Made by a program: the position numbers and the translations under genes. This document shows, piece by piece, positions 15,587-22,116 of a stretch of DNA of 24,967 bases. A model generated the notes under the pieces. It worked only from the letters and a program-made list of their open reading frames with translations, did no database searches and was not told where the DNA came from. This stretch comes from CAYQPF01 sp964419225. GTDB taxonomy: Bacteria; Cloacimonadota; Cloacimonadia; Cloacimonadales; CAYQPF01. Within the stretch, counting starts at the first letter, position 1, and each line of letters starts with the position of its first letter. Location of the stretch: contig CAYQPF010000071.1 in assembly GCA_964419225.1 (NCBI GenBank), forward strand, positions 1-24,967. The letters run 5' to 3'.

Positions 15587-15673
15587 TGGTACGAAAGAGG
15601 GGACTTGAACCCCTACAGGAGTGAACCTACTGGATCCTAAGTCCAGCGCGTCTGCCAATTCCGCCACTTTCGC
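15587..15673 (-). tRNA. tRNA-Leu (anticodon UAG)
   Basis: 87-base type II tRNA with CCA encoded. The acceptor stem GCGAAAG (15673-15667) pairs with CTTTCGT (15597-15591), with a G-U first pair, discriminator A, then CCA (15589-15587). The D-arm contains GGAATTGGCAGACGC. The anticodon stem CTGGA/TCCAG encloses loop CTTAGGA with anticodon TAG. A long variable arm and the T-arm AGGGG-TTCAAGT-CCCCT complete it. It should read CUA and possibly other CUN leucine codons. Confidence 0.96.
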
Positions 15674-15684
15674 CTTTACTTAAA

Positions 15685-15712
15685 ATATTAACTATAACTA
15701 TTCCTAAAGCAA
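15685..15712 (-). promoter_or_regulatory. Promoter of tRNA-Leu
   Basis: TTGCTT (15712-15707), a 16-base spacer and TAATAT (15690-15685) on the minus strand, ending 11 bases before the mature tRNA 5' end. The -35 box lies 5 bases after the stop codon of the upstream TPR gene. Confidence 0.65.
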
Positions 15713-15716
15713 CTTG

Positions 15717-16814
15717 TTATTTCATTCCTTTTAGAGTATTATTATATTTAGTCTCTTTTGCTTTATCCTTCAGCTGCTGGGCAGCCATTACTATTAATTG
15801 TACTGCTTCTTTACTGCTATTATCCTTCTCATACCATCTTTCCGCATATAGCATTGTTTCCTTATAGTTCTTCATCTTAAACAGATTATAACTAATGATA
15901 GTCAGATTATCAACGGTATCTTCAGCTTCAACTAACTGTTTCAAATAGACTACAGCTTCGGCATTTTTTCCCAGATTAGTTGCTAAATTAGCTGCATTTG
16001 AAAGGAGATCTGTATTCTTTCCATCCAATAAAATGGCTTGTTTAAATGCTTCTAAAGCTTCATTATTCTTTTCCATTTTTAAATACGTATAGCCCATGAA
16101 ACTAATAGGCATTGGATCCAGAGCATTCATCTTATTCAATTCCTGATAATACTGAAGAGCTAAGGGATAATCAGGCTTTTCATAATAATAATTGGCTAAT
16201 TTAGTAGTGATTTGATAATCTGTAGGATTCTTTTTATGAATTTCTTTAAACATCTCAATTGCTTTGTCTTCTTCATTATTTTCTTGGTATAGAATAGCAA
16301 TCATAGTTATTGTTTTTAAACTGTCCGGTGCTAATTTATCCAAAGCTGTGAAAACTTCTATGGCTTCCTTTACAGCACCGTCTTTTGAAAGATTCTGTCC
16401 ATAAATAAATATCTTGGCCCAGCAACTCTTCACTTTCTTTTGTGAATCTTCGAGTATAGTCTGCATGTCCATATCTTTTCTTTCTTCATCAGGTAAAGCC
16501 ATAATCAAAGCTACCGTCTTCTTATAGATATCAAAACATTTACTATAAAGCTCTACAGTCTTAGATTGATTTTTTTCGATAAGATGCATGTTAATATCAG
16601 CTGATCTCTTGAGTGATTCGATATGATTAGGAAACTCTTCCAGAACTTTATCATAAAAGCCTAAAGCCTTTTCAAAATTTGACTGATCATAATAAATGTT
16701 GCCAGATCGTAAATTCCTTTTGGCTTCTCCTGAAAGCTTTTCCTTAGCACTAAGATTTATGCTGAAAAACAAACAGATTAATGAGAGTATCGCGATAATT
16801 CTTCCAGTTCTCAT
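15717..16814 (-). CDS. Exported tetratricopeptide-repeat protein
   Basis: A 365-residue protein with an N-terminal signal peptide: basic MRTGR, a hydrophobic stretch about 6-20 (IIAILSLICLFFSI) and likely cleavage after LSA. The rest is a solenoid of TPR-like helical pairs, including units with NIYYDQSNFEKALGFYDKVL, YYYEKPDYPLALQYYQELNK and YLKMEKNNEALEAFKQAI. It probably acts as a protein-interaction scaffold in the periplasm or at the outer membrane. No catalytic motif is visible. The start is ATG at 16814, set by GGAGG five bases upstream and by the signal peptide; an in-frame ATG at 16877 is less likely. It is divergent from the glycosyltransferase operon. The partner is unknown. Confidence 0.85.
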   Translation of the reverse strand: MRTGRIIAILSLICLFFSINLSAKEKLSGEAKRNLRSGNIYYDQSNFEKALGFYDKVLEEFPNHIESLKRSADINMHLIEKNQSKTVELYSKCFDIYKKTVALIMALPDEERKDMDMQTILEDSQKKVKSCWAKIFIYGQNLSKDGAVKEAIEVFTALDKLAPDSLKTITMIAILYQENNEEDKAIEMFKEIHKKNPTDYQITTKLANYYYEKPDYPLALQYYQELNKMNALDPMPISFMGYTYLKMEKNNEALEAFKQAILLDGKNTDLLSNAANLATNLGKNAEAVVYLKQLVEAEDTVDNLTIISYNLFKMKNYKETMLYAERWYEKDNSSKEAVQLIVMAAQQLKDKAKETKYNNTLKGMK

Positions 16815-16940
16815 TTTCTCCTCCATACTATTCATATTGAATGTAGATTTTTTTGACTTCCTTTTTAAGTCAAGCAAATCTTTAATTTACAATCTTACAT
16901 CTATAACTTTCCTGAACTGAAATATGTTGCATTTTCTTTT

Positions 16941-16969
16941 ATAATACAGTTCTGTCTATGAACTGCTAA
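16941..16969 (-). promoter_or_regulatory. Possible promoter with internal inverted repeat upstream of the exported TPR gene
   Basis: TTAGCA (16969-16964), a 17-base spacer and TATTAT (16946-16941) on the minus strand. The spacer holds a perfect CAGTTC-N7-GAACTG inverted repeat (16947-16965), a plausible operator. The -35 is weak and the leader would be about 125 bases. Confidence 0.35.
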
Positions 16970-17055
16970 TATAATTCTCTTTGATCAAAAAATGCTAAAC
17001 TGTAACTTATCAATTTATGTTATTCTTGATTGATTCATAATTTGAAATAACTTTC

Positions 17056-17084
17056 TTGACAAACGATTATTAAATTTATAATCT
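17056..17084 (+). promoter_or_regulatory. Sigma-70-type promoter of the glycosyltransferase operon
   Basis: TTGACA (17056-17061), a 17-base spacer and TAATCT (17079-17084), with the first ATG at 17111 and GGAG ahead of it. The -35 box and spacing are consensus. It lies in the divergent gap shared with the TPR gene. Confidence 0.8.
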
Positions 17085-17110
17085 GAGTTAAGATCAGAAA
17101 TGGAGAAAAA

Positions 17111-18127
17111 ATGAAGTTTGATAAGAAGAAAATCAAAAAGATATTGATAGTGCAACCCGGGCCATTTGGTGATGTCCTGCTCAACAGTTCCTATTTGCCG
17201 GAATTAAAAAGAAGCTTTCCCGACGCAACGATCGACTTTTTACTCAAGAAACCTTTTGATCAGGTTTTAGCCAATAATCCCTATCTGAACAGAATTCTGG
17301 TATTTTCCAGCCCCAAAGGATCGAAATATCTGGTGGAAAGACTCAGAATTTTCAAAGAGATCTTTTTAAATAAATACGATCTGCTGATCGATCAGCAAAA
17401 TGATACTTTTTCCGGACAGGTAGCTTTATTCAGTAATGCCAGATACCGTCTCTGCTTCAAGGGTAACCGCTGGTCTTTTGCCTTCAATATGTTTGCTCCC
17501 CGTGGAGCAGACCGTTATAGCGGATCATGTAAATTTGATTTACTAAAACCTTTGGGGATATCTGAAATCCCATATAAACTCTATTTTCATATTTTACCGG
17601 AATCGATGCAATATATTTCTGAATGGTTTAAAGACAATAATCTGCCGGAAAACAAATTAATCTGCTTTTCTCCCGGCAGTCCGCAAGTATGGAAGAAATG
17701 GATCCTCGATAACTATGTTAAATTAGCGGACCTGATTCAGAAGCAAACTTCTTACAGAGTTGTCTTGCTTTGGGGACCCAAAGAATTAGCTGATGTAAAC
17801 TATATCAAAGACAGAATGGAAACGAATCCCATCATTGCTCCACCGACAAATTTCAATCAGGCAGCAGCCTTTCTAAAAAAAGTCAGAATGCTAATTTGTA
17901 ACGATGGCGGTATCAATCATTTGGCAGCTGCGACTGAAACAACCACCTTAGCTATTTTTGGCTGCACAAATACAGTATATTGGTCACCTGCTCAACTTTT
18001 TAAACATCATCATCACTTGAAAAATGAAAGTTTTGATTCTTTGAAAGACTTTAATTTCGGGATAACACCTGAAGATGTTTTCCATAAAATGCTGGAAATA
18101 TTGGAAGATGAATCCAAGCAGGCATAA
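17111..18127 (+). CDS. Glycosyltransferase family 9 (heptosyltransferase-like)
   Basis: Probable ADP-heptose- or similar sugar-dependent transferase of lipopolysaccharide core assembly at the inner face of the inner membrane. At 338 residues it has the GT-B fold length of the family. The N-terminal ILIVQPGPFGDVLLNSS (12-28) matches the GT9 glycine/aspartate loop, followed by IDFLLKKPFDQVLANNPYL. The C-terminal half has CFSPGSPQVWKKW and CNDGGINHLAAATETTTLAIFG, the donor-binding region where GT9 usually reads S/T-D-S/G-G. It is more diverged from WaaC/WaaF than the second GT9 in this cluster, so the sugar is uncertain. It leads the operon and overlaps the next gene by 20 bases. Confidence 0.88.
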   Translation: MKFDKKKIKKILIVQPGPFGDVLLNSSYLPELKRSFPDATIDFLLKKPFDQVLANNPYLNRILVFSSPKGSKYLVERLRIFKEIFLNKYDLLIDQQNDTFSGQVALFSNARYRLCFKGNRWSFAFNMFAPRGADRYSGSCKFDLLKPLGISEIPYKLYFHILPESMQYISEWFKDNNLPENKLICFSPGSPQVWKKWILDNYVKLADLIQKQTSYRVVLLWGPKELADVNYIKDRMETNPIIAPPTNFNQAAAFLKKVRMLICNDGGINHLAAATETTTLAIFGCTNTVYWSPAQLFKHHHHLKNESFDSLKDFNFGITPEDVFHKMLEILEDESKQA

Positions 18128-18872
18128 GCTCTCTGTGACACTGATCACGAAGAATGAGGAAGCCAATATCGGCAGATGCCTGGAATCTGTGAAATGGGCA
18201 GATGAGATTGTTATTCTTGATTCCTGTTCGCAAGATAAGACAAAAGAAATTTGTTTACAATATAACAATCTAAGATTTCAGGAAACTGAGTGGCTTGGCT
18301 TTGGCTTAACGAAACAAAAAGCTGTAGATTTAGCATCAAACGACTGGATTCTTAGTATTGATGCTGATGAGGAGTTATCAACTGCCTTACAAAAGAGAAT
18401 TATAAAAATACTGGAAAACCCGCAATATCAGGGTTATCACATCAAACGATCTTCTTTTTATCTGGGACAAATGATCAAGCATTGCGGTTGGCAGTCTGAT
18501 TACCCTTTGAGGTTATTTAACAAACAATTCGGGGGATTTAATTCCAAAATTGTACATGAATCAGTTAAGGTTATAGGGAATACTGGAACATTAAATGAAG
18601 TAATTTTGCACTATACGTTCCCCACAATATCCTCCCATTTAGAGAAAATGGTATCATATTCCAGATTGGGGGCTAAAGCTAAGTTTGAAAAAGGTAAGAG
18701 TACCTCAATTCCAGAAGCATTAATCGTATCATGGACGAAATTTATAAAAATGTATATGTTAAAAAAAGGTTTTCTTGATGGTAAAAACGGGTTTATCTTA
18801 TCATTAATATCCTCTTATGGGGTATTATTAAAGTATCTCTTTTTGTGGGAGATGCATAGGAGGCAAAGATGA
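18108..18872 (+). CDS. Glycosyltransferase family 2 (WaaE/KdtX-like)
   Basis: Inverting GT-A transferase probably adding a hexose to lipopolysaccharide core. At 254 residues it resembles WaaE/KdtX in length and order: SVTLITKNEEANIGRCL (9-25), ADEIVILDSCSQDKT, the metal-binding DADEE near residue 85, then KRSSFYLGQMIKHCGW and RLFNKQFGGFNSKIVHESV. The catalytic region is followed by a helical C-terminal tail. The start is ATG at 18108, inside the end of the previous gene; an in-frame ATG at 18075 would add residues unlike the family. Its stop overlaps the next start (ATGA). Acceptor and sugar cannot be deduced. Confidence 0.88.
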   Translation: MNPSRHKLSVTLITKNEEANIGRCLESVKWADEIVILDSCSQDKTKEICLQYNNLRFQETEWLGFGLTKQKAVDLASNDWILSIDADEELSTALQKRIIKILENPQYQGYHIKRSSFYLGQMIKHCGWQSDYPLRLFNKQFGGFNSKIVHESVKVIGNTGTLNEVILHYTFPTISSHLEKMVSYSRLGAKAKFEKGKSTSIPEALIVSWTKFIKMYMLKKGFLDGKNGFILSLISSYGVLLKYLFLWEMHRRQR

Positions 18873-19975
18873 AGGAAATTATCAGAGTACTGCATATTGA
18901 TACCGAAATGGGTTGGAGAGGCGGTCAACAGCAAGTGATGTACTTATTTACAGGGATGCTTCGCTTAGGTTATGCTACCAGTATAGTTTGTCCTCCCAAC
19001 TCTGCTTTGATGAAGGTCAGTATGAATCAGAAACTACCTTGTGTAACTTTTCCTATGCAGGGTGATTTTGATATATTAGCCGGGTACAGAATAGCCAAAT
19101 TAGCTAAAAAAATGGATTATAATGTTTTACACCTACATTCAGCACATGCTCATTCAATTGGTATTTGGGCTAAATATTTTCATAGTTCCTTGTTTTTGGT
19201 ATCTACCCGCAGAGTAGATTTCCACATTCACGGATTTTTCAGTAAACTTAAATATAACAGTACCAAGATAAATAAAATAGTTTGCATTTCGGATGCAATA
19301 AAAAAAATACTTTTAAGCGACGGAGTCGGGAATTTCAAATTACAGACCATTCACAGTGGGGTCGATTTAAACCGCTATGTAAATCATGTACTACCCCCGA
19401 ATTTTAAAACTGATCTGGGTATTCCGGAAGAAAATATTGTCATTGGAACTATTGCTGCGTTTGTAGGGCATAAAGATTACGGAACTCTGATCAAAGCAGC
19501 AAAAATTCTGTTAGAGAAACATCAAAACATTACTTTTGTGGCAGTAGGTGATGGAGACGAGTTGCCCCGTATGAAATCAATTGCTCAGGAGAACAGGTTT
19601 GGTAACAGGTTTATATTTACAGGTTTCAGGAAAGATGTTGCTAATTTTTTAAAAATGTTTGATATATTCGTTTTACCTTCTAAATGGGAGGGTCTGGGTA
19701 CATCAATTCTCGATGCTCAATCTGTAGGGTTACCTGTAATAGCCTGTAACACTGGAGGAATTCCGGAAATTATTACTAATAACATCAATGGCATATTAGT
19801 TCCTCCTCAAACTCATGTCCAACTTTATGAAGCAATTGAAAATTTGATTCTGGATCCAAGCCTGCGAGCTAAACTTGGTAAAGCCGGTCAACAAACAGTC
19901 AAAAAATTCAGTGTTGATGAAATGGTTAAGAAAAACATAGAATTATACTATTCTATAGCAACCAGTTTCCATTAA
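18869..19975 (+). CDS. Glycosyltransferase family 4
   Basis: Retaining GT-B transferase, 368 residues, probably in lipopolysaccharide core or O-chain synthesis. The N-terminal domain starts RVLHIDTEMGWRGGQQQVM with the GG loop for acceptor binding, and HLHSAHAHSIGIW follows. The C-terminal donor domain shows IHSGVDLNRY, IGTIAAFVGHKDYGTLI and the EX7E-type region LPSKWEGLGTSILDAQSVGLP, ending in TGGIPEIIT...GILVPP. It has no membrane helix. AGGAGG inside the preceding gene and a 4-base overlap indicate coupled translation. The sugar donor is unknown. Confidence 0.9.
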   Translation: MKEIIRVLHIDTEMGWRGGQQQVMYLFTGMLRLGYATSIVCPPNSALMKVSMNQKLPCVTFPMQGDFDILAGYRIAKLAKKMDYNVLHLHSAHAHSIGIWAKYFHSSLFLVSTRRVDFHIHGFFSKLKYNSTKINKIVCISDAIKKILLSDGVGNFKLQTIHSGVDLNRYVNHVLPPNFKTDLGIPEENIVIGTIAAFVGHKDYGTLIKAAKILLEKHQNITFVAVGDGDELPRMKSIAQENRFGNRFIFTGFRKDVANFLKMFDIFVLPSKWEGLGTSILDAQSVGLPVIACNTGGIPEIITNNINGILVPPQTHVQLYEAIENLILDPSLRAKLGKAGQQTVKKFSVDEMVKKNIELYYSIATSFH

Positions 19976-20001
19976 CAGTAGTAATATTTTTAACTTAAAT
20001 T

Positions 20002-21012
20002 ATGCAAAGAATTCTGATCGTACAAACTGCTTTCATTGGAGATGTGATTTTAATTACACCTCTGATCAAAGCAGTTAAAGAGATTTTTCCTGATTCCAGC
20101 ATCGATGCTCTGGTCATACCTCAAACTAAATCGGTGCTTGAAAACAATCCTGACATCAGAAAAATCATTACATTTGATAAAAGAGAAAACAAACTGATAG
20201 CTTTCTCCAGAACTCTTAAAATAATCCGCCAAAATCATTATTCCTTATGTATAATCCCTCACAGTTCTTTTACAACGGCACTTTTAACCTATTTCGCAGG
20301 CATTAAAAAAAGGATCGGCTTCGACAGATGGCTGGCAAAGTATTTTCTGACAGACAGGCTGCCATTTTCCAAGAATATCCTCAGAATTCAAAAGAATTTG
20401 TCTTTGCTCAAACCTCTGAGTGAAAAGGATTTTTCTCTACAAACCCATCTTTATCCAAACTCAGCTGATATACTTAAGGTAGAAACAGAATTAGACAGTT
20501 TATCGAGATTCATCGCCATTGCCCCGGGTTCTGTCTGGGCATCAAAAAGATGGCCTAAAGAATATTTTATTGTGTTAACTCAAAGTTTGGTTAAACAAGG
20601 ACATTCCTTAGTATTTACCGGCAGTACACAAGAAAGAGAACTGTGTGAGGAAATCATTCAATCAGCAGGGATAAAGGCTATAAATTTTGCAGGTGACATG
20701 ACTTTACTGCAAACTGCAGCTATATTCCAAAAAGCAGAACTCGTTCTTTCCAATGACAGCGGGGCCCTGCATATAGCCAATGCCATGCAGACACCCGTCT
20801 TTGCTTTTTTTGGTCCAACAGTACAATCTTTGGGTTATTATCCTTTCCAACCCAAAGATCTTGTTCTGGAAACAGATATTCCCTGTCGTCCCTGTGGCAG
20901 TCATGGTGGTAATGTTTGCCCGTTGAAGCATTTCAAATGTATGCGGAATATTACTCCCGACATAGTACTGGAAAAAATAAAAACTTTTCTCAAGAAGACC
21001 GAATCCTTTTGA
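20002..21012 (+). CDS. waaF: Lipopolysaccharide heptosyltransferase II-like (GT9)
   Basis: Transfers heptose from an ADP-activated donor to the growing inner core. At 336 residues it has the WaaF length. Features in order: ILIVQTAFIGDVILITPL (4-21), DALVIPQTKSVLENNPDI, the donor-domain IAPGSVWASKRWP, LVFTGSTQERE, and LSNDSGALHIANAMQTPVFA (the family D-S-G-x-x-H motif). The cysteine-rich C-terminal segment CRPCGSHGGNVCPLKHFKC is typical of WaaF. It follows the GT4 gene by 26 bp and lacks a clear Shine-Dalgarno sequence. With the other three transferases it supports a diderm envelope with heptose-containing core. Confidence 0.88.
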   Translation: MQRILIVQTAFIGDVILITPLIKAVKEIFPDSSIDALVIPQTKSVLENNPDIRKIITFDKRENKLIAFSRTLKIIRQNHYSLCIIPHSSFTTALLTYFAGIKKRIGFDRWLAKYFLTDRLPFSKNILRIQKNLSLLKPLSEKDFSLQTHLYPNSADILKVETELDSLSRFIAIAPGSVWASKRWPKEYFIVLTQSLVKQGHSLVFTGSTQERELCEEIIQSAGIKAINFAGDMTLLQTAAIFQKAELVLSNDSGALHIANAMQTPVFAFFGPTVQSLGYYPFQPKDLVLETDIPCRPCGSHGGNVCPLKHFKCMRNITPDIVLEKIKTFLKKTESF

Positions 21013-21246
21013 AAACCCGCTTTTATAGGATTTGTCATTACCTGATGCTTAATCAATACCGGGCAATAAAAGACTTTGTTCACCAATAAGCCTGGCATTT
21101 ATGACGGTTATAAATAAATAAAATATACACCCTCGCGAGCTTTAGCCCAATATTACCCAAAAATAATCAAAGAAAAGTTTTTAGTCCTGATTCATTATTT
21201 TTTAAAGTTCCTACAAACCCTTACGATAAATATACAGGAGGATTAT

Positions 21247-21945
21247 ATGTCAGTAGGATCAATAAGCTCAAACTCACTCAACACATACTATAGTTTTCTA
21301 CAGAAGAACTCATACAAAATGAATGATAATAATGGAAATAAAGAATCGGGAACCGAGACGAATGGTACTGAAAATGTATCTTCAGCAGGCAAAGCTGAAA
21401 TCACTGCCGAACAGATTAAAGAAATCACCAAACTACAGAGTCGGGATACAGAAGTTCGCACGCATGAACAGGCCCATATGTCTTCAGGAGGACAATACAC
21501 TAAAGGTGGTGCTTCCTATACCTATGACAAGGGTCCTGATGGTAAGATGTATGCAACAGGTGGAGAAGTTAGTATAGATATTTCTGCAGAAGAAGATCCT
21601 GAAAAGACGATCCAGAAAATGCAGGTAGTAAAAAAAGCAGCTTTAGCTCCCACAAATCCCTCAACTCAGGACAGGCAGGTAGCTTCTAAAGCAGCACAGC
21701 AAGAGACCAAAGCACAGAAGGAACTGACTGAAGAAGCTGTTGGTAATGATTTAACAGCAAGGTCTGCCGAATCATCGTCAAATAATGACAAGAAATCAGG
21801 TCTTCAGGGTAAAGCAAATTCTGAAGATAGTAAAAAGGAAAAATCTTCGATTAAAGTATCGAATATGGATTCTGCCGGAGTAGGAGTTTTAAAGGAAACA
21901 ATGCAGATCTTTTCAGATTTTAATAAAGAGAGAATTAATTCTTAA
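21247..21945 (+). CDS. SprA-related putative metalloprotease
   Basis: A 232-residue protein of the SprA-related family of putative zinc metalloproteases. Its core (about 62-165) begins LQSRDTEVRTHEQAH with a zincin HEQAH at 73-77, followed by GGQYTKGGASYTYDKGPDG and YATGGEVSIDIS, then DPEKTIQKMQVVKKAALAP and a Q/A/K-rich helix. The flanks are low-complexity and rich in Ser/Asn/Glu, probably disordered. There is no signal peptide. Proteolysis has not been generally shown for the family, and the substrate is unknown. GGAGG precedes the ATG. The 234-bp gap upstream holds no clear promoter or terminator. A strong terminator follows. Confidence 0.85.
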   Translation: MSVGSISSNSLNTYYSFLQKNSYKMNDNNGNKESGTETNGTENVSSAGKAEITAEQIKEITKLQSRDTEVRTHEQAHMSSGGQYTKGGASYTYDKGPDGKMYATGGEVSIDISAEEDPEKTIQKMQVVKKAALAPTNPSTQDRQVASKAAQQETKAQKELTEEAVGNDLTARSAESSSNNDKKSGLQGKANSEDSKKEKSSIKVSNMDSAGVGVLKETMQIFSDFNKERINS

Positions 21946-21962
21946 ATTTGTGATCAAACATA

Positions 21963-22045
21963 TAATGGACTTCATGGACTAAAAGCTCGAGACTTTTCTA
22001 AATCCTGCTGTCCATTATGTCCATAAAGTCCCTTTAGTCCATTTA
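21963..22045. repeat. Inverted nonamer element
   Basis: Four tandem 9-bp units at 22010-22045 (GTCCATTAT, GTCCATAAA, GTCCCTTTA, GTCCATTTA) face two units of the same family in inverted orientation at 21963-21980 (TAATGGACT, TCATGGACT). The centre has AAAAG/CTTTT arms. The unit family is that of 5864-5908. It lies between convergent genes just before the terminator. Confidence 0.7.
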
Positions 22046-22059
22046 CTCTTCACCATTTA

Positions 22060-22103
22060 AGAAAAGGGTATGATTAAAAAAATCATACCCTTTTCTATTT
22101 TTT
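22060..22103. terminator. Bidirectional intrinsic terminator
   Basis: A perfect 16-bp stem (22060-22075/22081-22096, AGAAAAGGGTATGATT and its complement) with a loop of five As. On the plus strand it is followed by ATTTTTT, ending the metalloprotease transcript. On the minus strand the stem ends TTTTCTTAAAT, so it can also stop the convergent surface-protein gene. Confidence 0.92.
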
Positions 22104-22116
22104 CTGGACGCTAGTC

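Noticed and set aside
16847..16875. Inverted repeat TTGACTT/AAGTCAA next to a T-run as a terminator
   Set aside because: On the plus strand the T-run precedes the stem, and on the minus strand As follow it, so it has the wrong polarity for termination of either neighbour.
17984..18268. Minus-strand open frame of 94 residues across the GT9/GT2 junction
   Set aside because: Antisense to two clearly recognisable glycosyltransferases; no motif and no ribosome binding site.
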